A stretch of DNA of 5,250 nt, taken from positions 1-5,250 of the forward strand of contig JASIBJ010000493.1 of the NCBI GenBank assembly GCA_030045215.1, written 5' to 3'. Origin of the DNA: Streptosporangiaceae bacterium. GTDB lineage: Bacteria > Actinomycetota > Actinomycetes > Streptosporangiales > Streptosporangiaceae. Shown here in pieces: positions 1 to 5,250 of this stretch (its first letter is position 1; every line of letters begins with the position of its first letter). Position numbers and translations under genes: made by a program. The notes beneath the pieces were generated by a model, which saw nothing but the letters and a program-made list of their open reading frames with translations, was not told the origin of the DNA and did no database searches.

Positions 1-208
1 GGCCGAGATGTCGTTCTTCGACGACGTCGACGCCGAGGCGGCCGAGGTGGGCCTGCGGGTCCGCACTGGCTGCCAGCAGATGCCTGACCCCGAGCCGACG
101 TCGATGTTCGATGACGTCCTCACAACCGAGACCGCGCAACTCGCCCGCGAACGAGCGGAGTTCACGGCCTACCTTGACTCGTTCGTTGCCGAGGAGGCCG
201 CACGATGA
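1..208 (+). CDS. bkdA: 2-oxo acid dehydrogenase E1 component, alpha subunit (C-terminal fragment)
   Basis: This is the last 68 codons of a gene that begins before the window; the frame is open to the left edge. The E1 alpha subunit pairs with E1 beta to form the thiamine-diphosphate enzyme that decarboxylates a 2-oxo acid and transfers the acyl group to the lipoyl arm of E2. The ThDP-binding core is not visible. What remains is the family's C-terminal tail: an acidic helix (FFDDVDAEA), then a Pro-rich MPDPEP segment followed by SMFDDV, and a final helix ending in FTAYLDSF, as in actinobacterial E1 alpha proteins. The stop codon overlaps the start of the E1 beta gene (ATGA), which implies translational coupling and supports the assignment. 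Whether the complex acts on branched-chain 2-oxo acids or pyruvate cannot be told from this tail; the symbol follows the beta subunit. Confidence 0.85.
   Translation, partial: AEMSFFDDVDAEAAEVGLRVRTGCQQMPDPEPTSMFDDVLTTETAQLARERAEFTAYLDSFVAEEAAR
191..197 (+). promoter_or_regulatory. Ribosome binding site of the E1 beta gene
   Basis: GAGGAGG lies 7 bases before the ATG at 205, inside the last codons of the E1 alpha gene. It is a near-perfect Shine-Dalgarno sequence. It fixes the E1 beta start at the ATGA overlap and allows reinitiation as well as independent initiation on the same message. Confidence 0.75.
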
Positions 209-1185
209 CCACGCTCACCCTGTCCAGGGCGCTCAACGAGGGTCTCCGCAAGGCGCTGGAGGACAACCCGAAGGCGCTCATCATGGGCGAGGACGTCGGC
301 AAGCTCGGCGGCGTGTTCCGCGTGACCGACGGCCTGCAGAAGGACTTCGGCGAGGCCAGGGTCATCGATACCCCGCTGGCCGAGTCCGGCATCATCGGCA
401 CGGCAATCGGCCTGGCGCTCCGGGGCTACCGGCCGATCTGCGAGATCCAGTTCGACGGCTTCGTGTTTCCCGCCTTCGACCAGATAGTGAGCCAGCTGGC
501 CAAGATGCGGTACCGCTCGCTCGGGAAGCTCAGCCTGCCGGTAGTGGTCCGGATTCCGTTCGGTGGCGGCATCGGTGCAGTGGAGCATCACAGCGAGTCT
601 CCGGAAGCGCTGTTCGCGCACACGCCGGGGCTGCGGGTCATCGCGTGCGGCGGTCCCGCAGACGCGTACACGATGATCCAGCAGGCCGCCGCCAGCGACG
701 ACCCGGTCATCTTCTTCGAGCCCAAGCGGCGCTACTGGGACAAGGAAGACGTGGACACCGACGGCCTGGCCAGCGCACTGCCGCTGGACAGGGCTCGCGT
801 CCTCGTGCCCGGCACCGACGTGACCGTGCTGTGCTACGGCCCGATGGTGCGGACCTGTGCCGAGGCCGCCGTCGCCGCGTCGGCCGACGGCCGGTCGCTC
901 GAGATCATCGACCTGCGGTCGCTGGCACCGCTAGACACCGGCACCATCTTCGAGTCGGTGCGGCGCACGGGCCGCTGTGTCGTCGTGCACGAGGCGGTTG
1001 TCACCGGCGGCCTCGGCGCCGAGATCGCCGCGCAGGTGACCCAGGAGTGCTTCTACAGCCTGGAGGCCCCGGTCCTGCGCGTCGGTGCGTACACCACTCC
1101 GTACCCGCCGTCGAGGCTGGAGGAGCACTACCTCCCCGACCTGGACCGAATCCTGGATGCGGTCGACCGCAGCTACGGGTACTGA
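205..1185 (+). CDS. bkdB: 2-oxo acid dehydrogenase E1 component, beta subunit (branched-chain type)
   Basis: This 326-residue protein is full length for the family. With E1 alpha it forms the ThDP-dependent decarboxylase of a cytoplasmic 2-oxo acid dehydrogenase complex. The N-terminal pyrimidine-binding domain (about 1-190) shows GEDVG at 28-32, DTPLAESG at 55-62, where Glu60 matches the glutamate that activates the ThDP aminopyrimidine, and EHHSESPE at 127-134, where His129 matches the conserved active-site histidine. FPAFDQIV (88-95), RYRS (102-105) and the FFEPKRRYW segment are features of branched-chain 2-oxo acid dehydrogenases more than of pyruvate enzymes, and the overall sequence resembles mycobacterial BkdB. 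The transketolase C-terminal domain follows (about 200-320; EIIDLRSLAPLD, RTGRCVVVHEA, LEAPVLRVGAYTTPYPP). The start is set by the strong ribosome binding site and the overlap with E1 alpha. The products would be branched acyl-CoAs, used in Val/Leu/Ile breakdown and as primers for branched fatty acids. Pyruvate as an additional or main substrate is not excluded. Confidence 0.93.
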   Translation: MTTLTLSRALNEGLRKALEDNPKALIMGEDVGKLGGVFRVTDGLQKDFGEARVIDTPLAESGIIGTAIGLALRGYRPICEIQFDGFVFPAFDQIVSQLAKMRYRSLGKLSLPVVVRIPFGGGIGAVEHHSESPEALFAHTPGLRVIACGGPADAYTMIQQAAASDDPVIFFEPKRRYWDKEDVDTDGLASALPLDRARVLVPGTDVTVLCYGPMVRTCAEAAVAASADGRSLEIIDLRSLAPLDTGTIFESVRRTGRCVVVHEAVVTGGLGAEIAAQVTQECFYSLEAPVLRVGAYTTPYPPSRLEEHYLPDLDRILDAVDRSYGY

Positions 1186-1194
1186 GAGGGCCTC

Positions 1195-2706
1195 ATGTCA
1201 GATCTCAAGGAGTTCAAGCTCCCTGATGTCGGAGAAGGCCTGACCGAGGCCGACATCATCAAGTGGCACGTCAAGCCCGGTGACCAGGTTGCCGTCAACC
1301 AGATCATCGTCGAGATCGAGACGGCCAAGGCCGTCGTCGAGCTGCCGAGCCCGTACGCCGGGGTCGTCGCGAACCTGCTGGTCGCTGAGGGTTCGACCGC
1401 GGATGTGGGAACACCCATCATCTCGGTGGACGTAGGCGGCTCGGACAGCGCCGTCGGCGAGGCGCGAGTGACCGTGGACATCCCGGCCGAGGCGGCCGAG
1501 CAGCAGGCAATCAGCCAGGGCGAGGACATGGTGCCGGCACCGCCCATTGAGGGAGCGGTCGAGCCGGGCATCATCGGCAGTCCGGCGCCGAAGGCCGAGC
1601 GCCAGGCAGTTCTGGTCGGCTACGGCGTGAAGCTCGGCACGACGACCAGGCGCACTCGCAAGAGCGCAGCGACCCAGGCCGCGGCGAGCCAGGCCGCGGC
1701 GAGCCACGCCACCGCAGCCGCTCCGGCACCTCCAGCTCCGCCTGCACCGAAGCCGCAGGCTCCGGTGCAGGCGACCCCGACCGCCAACGGCTCGCCTGGG
1801 GGCCGGCCTGGCGGACCGGCGCTCGCCAAGCCGCCTGTCCGCAAGATGGCCAGGGATCTCGGCGTCGACCTGGCCGGGCTGGCTGGGACCGGACCTAACG
1901 GCTCGATCACCAGGGACGACGTTCAGCTGGCGGCGGCGGGAGTTGGCGGGGCAGGCTTCGTTCCCTCCGTAGCAGCGACCGGTCAGATAACCGCCACAGC
2001 GATGCCGCGGGAGGAACGCATCGCGATCCGTGGCGTTCGCAAGGCCACCGCTGCGGCCGTGGCGGCAAGCGCGTTCACCGCGCCGCACGTCACGGAGTTC
2101 CTGCAGATCGACATCACCGAGACGATGACGGCGACGGCGCGGCTGCGCACACTTCCTGAGTTCGCCGATGTGCGAGTGTCGCCGCTGCTTCTGGTAGCCA
2201 AGGCGCTGCTCGTGGCCGCCGCCCGGCATCCGGTGATCAACTCAAGCTGGGACGAGGCCGCGCAGGAGATCGTGGTCAAGCACTATGTGAACCTCGGCAT
2301 CGCCGCGGCCACCGATCGCGGGCTGGTCGTGCCGAACGTCAAGGACGCCCATGCACTGACGCTGCCGGATCTGGCCAGGGCGCTCGCGCAGCTGGCCGAG
2401 ACCGCGCGGGCGGCCAAGTCAACCCCGGCCGACCTGTCCGGCGGCACGATCTCGATCACCAACGTCGGCATCTTCGGCGTCGACACCGGGACTCCGATCC
2501 TGCCGGTCGGCGAGGCTGCGATCCTGGCGTTCGGGCAGGTCAAGGATGCTCCGTGGGTGGTCGACGGCGAACTGGCCGTGCGCAAGGTCTGCACGCTCGC
2601 GTTGTCGTTCGACCATCGGATAGTCGACGGTGACCTGGGCTCAGCGGTGCTGCGTGACGTCGGCGCGATGCTGACCGACCCGTTGCGGATGCTGGCCTGG
2701 TCCTGA
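1195..2706 (+). CDS. bkdC: Lipoyl-bearing E2 acyltransferase of the 2-oxo acid dehydrogenase complex
   Basis: This 503-residue protein is the core subunit that takes the acyl group from E1 on a swinging lipoyl arm and passes it to CoA. A single N-terminal lipoyl domain (about 3-80) carries the lipoylation site ETAKAVVEL, with Lys45 the modified residue. A linker holds the conserved VLVGYG segment (139-144), a basic TTRRTRKS patch and an Ala/Pro-rich stretch (about 158-205). The peripheral subunit-binding domain, which docks E1 or E3, is at about 209-247 (KPPVRKMARDLGVDL, GTGPNGSITRDDV). The catalytic domain (about 272-503) contains the active-site motif DHRIVDG with His474 and Asp478. All key residues are present. 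The start 9 bases after the E1 beta stop follows GAGAGGG at 1184-1190, a usable but close ribosome binding site. It is longer than the roughly 390-residue mycobacterial BkdC, mainly because of the linker. The acyl specificity (branched-chain or acetyl) is inferred from the E1 partner. Confidence 0.93.
   Translation: MSDLKEFKLPDVGEGLTEADIIKWHVKPGDQVAVNQIIVEIETAKAVVELPSPYAGVVANLLVAEGSTADVGTPIISVDVGGSDSAVGEARVTVDIPAEAAEQQAISQGEDMVPAPPIEGAVEPGIIGSPAPKAERQAVLVGYGVKLGTTTRRTRKSAATQAAASQAAASHATAAAPAPPAPPAPKPQAPVQATPTANGSPGGRPGGPALAKPPVRKMARDLGVDLAGLAGTGPNGSITRDDVQLAAAGVGGAGFVPSVAATGQITATAMPREERIAIRGVRKATAAAVAASAFTAPHVTEFLQIDITETMTATARLRTLPEFADVRVSPLLLVAKALLVAAARHPVINSSWDEAAQEIVVKHYVNLGIAAATDRGLVVPNVKDAHALTLPDLARALAQLAETARAAKSTPADLSGGTISITNVGIFGVDTGTPILPVGEAAILAFGQVKDAPWVVDGELAVRKVCTLALSFDHRIVDGDLGSAVLRDVGAMLTDPLRMLAWS
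1676..1705 (+). repeat. Two 15-bp tandem copies in the E2 linker
   Basis: AGGCCGCGGCGAGCC occurs twice in direct succession (1676-1690 and 1691-1705) and a partial third copy may follow. It is in frame (15 bases, five codons) and encodes the repeated AAASQ-type unit of the flexible Ala-rich linker. Slippage here would lengthen or shorten the linker without breaking the gene. Confidence 0.8.
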
Positions 2707-2735
2707 ACCCGCCGCCGCACGTCGAAGGGAGCCGG

Positions 2736-3029
2736 ATGATCAGGCATGTCGTCCTTCTCAGCTGGACCGAGGACATGACCGACGAGATGGAGCAGAAGTT
2801 CGCAGACGAGCTTCTCGCGCTCGCCCCGACCCTGCGGGGCGCGCGGTCGTATCACGCGGGCCCAGACGCCGGGCTCGTTGACGGCAACTTCGATTTCGTG
2901 GTCGTTGCCGACTTCGACGATGCCGACAGCTATCTCGCCTACCGCGACAACGCCGTGCACAGGGACATCATCAGTCGCTACAGCGGCCCGTATTCCAAGG
3001 CCAGGGCCGCGCTCCAGTACGAGATCTGA
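2736..3029 (+). CDS. Dabb-family (stress-responsive alpha/beta-barrel domain) protein
   Basis: This 97-residue protein fits a single Dabb domain, a dimeric ferredoxin-like alpha/beta barrel. The family signature is visible: an N-terminal strand MIRHVVLLSW, a helix with TDEMEQKFADELLAL, a central strand FDFVVVADFDD, then SYLAYRDNAVHRDII with a conserved-type His75 (usually in a HPxH context), and a final strand. Family members range from stress-induced proteins of unknown activity to polyketide cyclases such as olivetolic acid cyclase, so the fold does not give the reaction. There is no signal peptide, so it should be cytoplasmic. It starts 29 bases after the E2 stop behind AAGGGAG (2725-2731), and a terminator follows directly, so it is probably the last gene of the dehydrogenase operon. 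A role linked to acyl-CoA or 2-oxo acid metabolism is suggested only by position. Confidence 0.85.
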   Translation: MIRHVVLLSWTEDMTDEMEQKFADELLALAPTLRGARSYHAGPDAGLVDGNFDFVVVADFDDADSYLAYRDNAVHRDIISRYSGPYSKARAALQYEI

Positions 3030-3030
3030 C

Positions 3031-3065
3031 GGCAGCCAGGCCGGAGCCATCCCGGCCTGGCTGTC
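3031..3065. terminator. Strong hairpin between convergent genes, probable two-way terminator
   Basis: A perfect 12-bp inverted repeat (CAGCCAGGCCGG at 3033-3044, its complement at 3052-3063) encloses a 7-base loop; one G-U and one G-C pair extend it to 3031-3065. It begins one base after the Dabb stop and lies 15 bases beyond the stop of the opposing exported-protein gene. There is no T tract, as is common in high-GC actinomycetes. Its position at the meeting point of two convergent transcripts suggests it ends both. Confidence 0.8.
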
Positions 3066-3080
3066 CGGTCGCGGCAACCG

Positions 3081-3587
3081 CTAGCGCGTGACGTGCGCGG
3101 TCCCGGTGATGGTCTGCTCCAGGACCACGGGGGTAGCGTTCGGATTGCACTGGCCCTTGCTGCGGCCGGCGATGCCGACGCCGCTGATCAGGGCCTTGCC
3201 CGACCCGGAGATCCCCTTGTAGGCGCCGGTGCCGTCCTCGATCGTGAACTTCGAGGTCCCGGCGAACTCCATCAGGCAGCTCTGCCGGTTGAGCTGCTCC
3301 TTGAGGACGTGGAACGGGAAATTGTGGTTGATCTTGAAGGTGCCCGTCGGCAGCTTGACCAGATCCACGTTGGCGCCGGCGATGTCGGTGCCGCCGGCCG
3401 TGAACAGGCCGGTCGCGATGATGGTGTACTTGCTGGCGCTGGGCTGGGTGGTCATGAGGCTGAAGTGCTCAGTCCCTGAGGTAGCGGACCGCTGGACCGT
3501 GCTGGCGCTTGCCACCGCAAGTCCTGTCCCGCTCGCGATCATGGCGACTGCGGCGGCGCCGACAATCGTGATCCTGCTAACGCGCAT
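3081..3587 (-). CDS. Small exported protein of unknown function
   Basis: The protein has 168 residues and I do not recognise its family with confidence. The N-terminus is a classic Sec signal peptide: MRVSRIT, a hydrophobic core to about residue 25, and an ASA cleavage site, so cutting is expected after Ala28. There is no lipobox cysteine and no membrane anchor, so release outside the cell is likely. The mature part (about 140 residues) has alternating short hydrophobic and Gly/Thr-rich segments typical of a beta-sandwich or barrel, with a Gly-rich turn GTGAYKGISGSGKA (119-132). It holds exactly two cysteines, Cys104 and Cys147, which could form one disulfide. The GTGAY-type motif resembles dirigent or allene-oxide-cyclase-like barrels, but that is only a loose similarity. 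The ATG follows AGGGGA (3600-3595) at a good distance. It lies downstream of, and in the same direction as, the small DUF4242-like gene and the LuxR-type regulator, behind its own possible promoter. Confidence 0.85.
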   Translation of the reverse strand: MRVSRITIVGAAAVAMIASGTGLAVASASTVQRSATSGTEHFSLMTTQPSASKYTIIATGLFTAGGTDIAGANVDLVKLPTGTFKINHNFPFHVLKEQLNRQSCLMEFAGTSKFTIEDGTGAYKGISGSGKALISGVGIAGRSKGQCNPNATPVVLEQTITGTAHVTR

Positions 3588-3619
3588 GTCTGTTTCCCCT
3601 CTGCTACGCGCTTAGGCGC

Positions 3620-3641
3620 CGAGCCCGCGGGCGCGGGCTCG
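3620..3641 (-). promoter_or_regulatory. GC-rich hairpin upstream of the exported-protein gene
   Basis: CGAGCCCGC and its exact complement form a 9-bp perfect stem with a 4-base loop; flanking CTGCT (3601-3605) and AGCAG (3643-3647) can add an outer helix. Two readings are possible. It may be the terminator of the small gene that ends at 3718. Alternatively, if transcription starts near 3643 from the possible promoter at 3650-3678, it would form the very 5' end of the exported-protein mRNA and protect it from decay. The structure is seen; the role is inferred. Confidence 0.5.
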
Positions 3642-3649
3642 CAGCAGAA

Positions 3650-3678
3650 ACGCTAGGAAAATGGCGGACCGCCGTGAA
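3650..3678 (-). promoter_or_regulatory. Possible promoter of the exported-protein gene
   Basis: Read on the - strand, TTCACG (3678-3673) is followed after 17 bases by TAGCGT (3655-3650), which fits the TANNNT form of a vegetative -10. The -35 is a weak match to TTGACA, as expected for a promoter needing an activator. It sits at the downstream end of the 31-bp repeat. The predicted start near 3643 would give a leader of about 55 bases containing the hairpin and the ribosome binding site. Confidence 0.4.
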
Positions 3679-3706
3679 CGCGGAAACCCACACACATTGA
3701 CCTGGC
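3676..3706 (-). repeat. Imperfect direct repeat, copy A (upstream of the exported-protein gene)
   Basis: This copy matches the sequence at 4010-4041 in 27 of 32 aligned columns, with four substitutions and one single-base gap, in the same orientation. It lies in the gap just beyond the stop of the small DUF4242-like gene and ends 89 bases before the exported-protein ATG. Read on the - strand, the shared core is GTGTGG, two to four variable bases, then TCCGCGTTC, where the last TTC begins the possible -35 element. Its non-coding place and its match to copy B suggest a protein-binding site. Confidence 0.65.
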
Positions 3707-3717
3707 GGTTCCGCACG

Positions 3718-3975
3718 TCAGGGCCCGCACTCCAGCAGGGCAGCAGCGATCCGGTCGAATTCCAGCCCGGCCACTGCCGCGGCCGCGGCCACCACCGCGG
3801 CGGTCGGCGCCTCGAACAGCGCGAAGCAGGTCTCCTCGGAACGGACGAAGATGGCCCCGGCAAATCGGACCGGTGCCACATCGGCAGACGCCGCAGCGGC
3901 TCCCTGCCTGGCCTGCTGCGCGATGTCGGCCAGGGATGCGCTGGCCGGAAGGTAAAACTCCGCCAGGAAGAACAT
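3718..3975 (-). CDS. Small ferredoxin-like protein, DUF4242-like
   Basis: An 85-residue cytoplasmic protein starting at the ATG at 3975. A TTG nine bases earlier (3984) would add three residues, but the family normally begins close to MFLAEFYLP, so the ATG is preferred. The pattern is strand (FFLAEFYLP), helix (LADIAQQARQGAAAA), strand (VRFAGAIFV), strand (ETCFALFEAP), helix (Ala-rich, 59-69), and a short LEFDRIAAAL end. This is the layout of small ferredoxin-like proteins such as DUF4242 and its nickel-binding Streptomyces relative, though I see no clear metal-ligand set beyond Cys50 and Cys83. No Shine-Dalgarno sequence precedes either start, and a -10-like TCACAT lies about 8 bases before the ATG, so the message may be leaderless. 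It follows the LuxR-type regulator gene by 98 bases and carries a copy of the shared repeat upstream. Its function is unknown. Confidence 0.75.
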   Translation of the reverse strand: MFFLAEFYLPASASLADIAQQARQGAAAASADVAPVRFAGAIFVRSEETCFALFEAPTAAVVAAAAAVAGLEFDRIAAALLECGP

Positions 3976-3983
3976 GTTTGGCA

Positions 3984-4012
3984 ATGTGACACGCGGATAG
4001 CGGCCGACGGAA
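3984..4012 (-). promoter_or_regulatory. Possible promoter of the DUF4242-like gene
   Basis: On the - strand TTCCGT (4012-4007) and TCACAT (3989-3984) are 17 bases apart, the same spacing and the same place relative to the repeat as in the possible promoter at 3650-3678. Both hexamers are weak matches. A start about 7 bases after the -10 would fall next to the A of the ATG at 3975, giving a leaderless mRNA, which agrees with the missing ribosome binding site. Confidence 0.3.
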
Positions 4013-4041
4013 CGCGGAGATCCACACGCTTTGAGCCTGGC
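4010..4041 (-). repeat. Imperfect direct repeat, copy B (upstream of the DUF4242-like gene)
   Basis: This is the partner of the sequence at 3676-3706. It lies between the stop of the LuxR-type regulator (4074) and the start of the small gene (3975), ending 35 bases before that ATG. In this copy the core reads GTGGATCTCCGC on the - strand, which has an imperfect two-fold symmetry (GGA..TCC), as expected for a site bound by a dimeric helix-turn-helix protein. Copy A keeps the outer bases of this symmetry but not all of it. Confidence 0.65.
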
Positions 4042-4073
4042 CGCAGGTCGCGTTGGCCGACGCGGTGACCCGG

Positions 4074-5250
4074 TCAGCGGCTGGCGTGCTGCATCGCGGC
4101 CGCCAGTTCCGTACGGGACCGGACGCCGAGTTTGGCGTACACCTTGGTCAGCGTTGATTCGATGGCCCGCACCGAGACGAACAGCTCGGCAGCGGCCTCT
4201 TTGTTAGTCCGCCCGGCGGCAACCAGGTCGGCTACGCGCAACTCGGTGGCGGTGAGATCCGTCGGCGCCGGCGCGCGGCCGCTGATCCTGGCGAGCTCGG
4301 CGAGTGCGCGTTCCGCCCAGAGGCGGGCACCGGCGCGCGCAAAGAGCTCATGCGCCTCAGTGAGCGTCGCGCGGGCCGCCGCGCGCTCCTTGCGGCGTAG
4401 CTGTATTCCCCCGAGCAGCAGCAGGATCCGGCCACGCGCGAGTGGCTGCGGGGAGACCTGGTCATGCAGGCGCAGCGCCGTGGTGAGCTGGGCGACGCCC
4501 TCGCGAAGGTCGCCACGGGCGGCAGCCAGATGGCCACGGCACCGCGCGATGATGGCGTTGCCAACTGGGCCGTAGGCGGTCGCGGCCATGTCCGTCACCA
4601 GAGCCGCCGCCTGCTCAAGGTCGCCGGCGCCGATCAGCGCATCGACGGCCTCCAGGTCGAGGCCTGTGGTCACCAGGAACCGGGCTGACCCCGAGCGCCA
4701 CCTGACTGCGAGCGGACCGAGGCAGTCGGCCGCGGCCCGGTAGTTCCCCTGGGCAAGCTCGAGCATGCCCAGCAGCGACTCGCCGCGCAGCCTGAAGGTT
4801 GGCGTGCTCGCTTCGCCGGCAACTTCCATTGCCTGCCGCGCCAGAGTGGTGGCCGTATCGACTTCGCCGCGATAGACGGCTGACAGGCCGCTGGCCCACA
4901 ACAACGCGGCGAGGACATGCGGATGGTCGAGCTGCTCTGCGCACTCCAGCCCTTGTGCGGCCAGAGCCGCGGCCGCCTCCAGGTCGCCGCGGCAGACTGC
5001 GAGCTGCGACAGTCGCATGAACATGTCCGGGCGCCAGTACTCCTGTCCCGTCACCTCACATGCCGCCAGGACTCGGCGCCAGTGCGCCTCGGCCTCCTCC
5101 AGCCGCCCCGCTAGGAAGCTGGCCTGGCCAGCGACGAGCGATGCCGGGTTCTCCATGCAGGCCTCGAGGCCAAGCTCGTCCTCGACCGACAGCGCCCGCT
5201 GCAGCAGGTCCTGATCGACCTCTCGGCCGTCCAGGAGCTGCATCGAGCAC
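4074..5250 (-). CDS. LuxR-type transcriptional regulator with TPR-like repeats (LAL family, N-terminus outside window)
   Basis: The reading frame is open through the right edge, so the Met at 5243 is internal and 391 C-terminal residues are seen. Large LAL/MalT-like regulators have an N-terminal AAA/NB-ARC-type ATPase, a long helical-repeat sensor region and a C-terminal LuxR DNA-binding domain; the last two are visible. Counting from Met5243, residues about 35-320 are helix pairs of TPR type (for example AGRLEEAEAHWRRVL, CRGDLEAAAALAAQGLE, AQGNYRAAADCLGPL, ARGDLREGVAQLTTALRLHD). Residues 330-389 are a GerE-type helix-turn-helix: LTATELRVADLVAAGRTNKE, a recognition helix near 358-372, then KLGVRSRTELAA, with the conserved Leu-Thr-x-x-Glu start and Lys-Leu-Gly-Val end. 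The ATPase domain is assumed from the family, not seen. It should respond to an unknown ligand. The nearest candidates for control are the two genes downstream on the same strand, each preceded by a copy of the 31-bp repeat. Confidence 0.9.
   Translation of the reverse strand, partial: CSMQLLDGREVDQDLLQRALSVEDELGLEACMENPASLVAGQASFLAGRLEEAEAHWRRVLAACEVTGQEYWRPDMFMRLSQLAVCRGDLEAAAALAAQGLECAEQLDHPHVLAALLWASGLSAVYRGEVDTATTLARQAMEVAGEASTPTFRLRGESLLGMLELAQGNYRAAADCLGPLAVRWRSGSARFLVTTGLDLEAVDALIGAGDLEQAAALVTDMAATAYGPVGNAIIARCRGHLAAARGDLREGVAQLTTALRLHDQVSPQPLARGRILLLLGGIQLRRKERAAARATLTEAHELFARAGARLWAERALAELARISGRAPAPTDLTATELRVADLVAAGRTNKEAAAELFVSVRAIESTLTKVYAKLGVRSRTELAAAMQHASR

Noticed and set aside
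111..1226. 371-codon open frame on the + strand overlapping E1 alpha and E1 beta
   Set aside because: It is a GC-rich shadow of the E1 beta frame, rich in Arg, Pro and Gly with no domain, while the E1 beta frame has clear catalytic motifs.
1198..2229. 343-codon open frame on the - strand across the E2 gene
   Set aside because: Arg-rich low-complexity translation opposite a well-supported E2 gene; a high-GC antisense artefact.
2283..3077. 264-codon open frame on the - strand spanning the E2 end and the Dabb gene
   Set aside because: It runs antisense to two supported genes and through the terminator hairpin, with no recognisable domain.
3676..4041. The paired 31-bp repeats as a CRISPR array or mobile-element ends
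   Set aside because: There are only two copies about 300 bases apart, in direct orientation, with an ordinary gene between them, and no transposase or inverted ends.
4049..4064. Small inverted repeat (CGCGT/ACGCG, 6-base loop) just after the LuxR-type regulator stop
   Set aside because: A 5-bp stem is expected by chance in DNA this GC-rich, and it can only be extended across a 3-base bulge; too weak to call a terminator.
3661..4068. 135-codon open frame on the + strand over the DUF4242-like gene and both repeats
   Set aside because: Arg/Gly-rich shadow translation with no ribosome binding site; the - strand gene has a coherent alpha/beta pattern.

Overview
The window is high-GC DNA with dense, tightly packed genes, strong GC bias at third codon positions, stop/start overlaps and Ala-rich proteins. 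This suggests an actinomycete (Actinobacteria); the genus cannot be fixed from this sequence alone.

Left half, + strand (1-3029): the end of one operon for a 2-oxo acid dehydrogenase complex. In order these are the C-terminus of the E1 alpha subunit (cut by the window edge), a complete E1 beta, a complete lipoyl-bearing E2 acyltransferase, and a small Dabb-domain protein. E1 alpha and E1 beta overlap by 4 bases (ATGA), E1 beta and E2 are 9 bases apart, and E2 and the Dabb gene are 29 bases apart, so one transcript is likely. The E1 beta sequence fits the branched-chain (Bkd) type best, as in the mycobacterial BkdA-BkdB-BkdC set, although pyruvate cannot be excluded as substrate. No E3 (lipoamide dehydrogenase) gene is visible. 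The operon ends at a strong hairpin (3031-3065), which sits between convergent genes and can serve both.

Right half, - strand (5250 down to 3081): a large LuxR-type (LAL/TPR-HTH) regulator whose N-terminus lies outside the window, then a small ferredoxin-like (DUF4242-like) protein, then a small exported protein of unknown function.

The most notable non-coding signal is in the two gaps of the right half. A ~31-bp imperfect direct repeat (27 of 32 aligned columns identical) lies upstream of each small gene. In both copies it ends at the same place relative to a possible -35 element that is followed, 17 bases later, by a possible -10 element. This looks like a shared activator site, and the adjacent LuxR-type regulator is the obvious candidate to bind it. 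A stable GC-rich hairpin (3620-3641) also precedes the exported-protein gene. The regulator, the small cytoplasmic protein and the exported protein may therefore form a small undescribed regulon, but this is inference.
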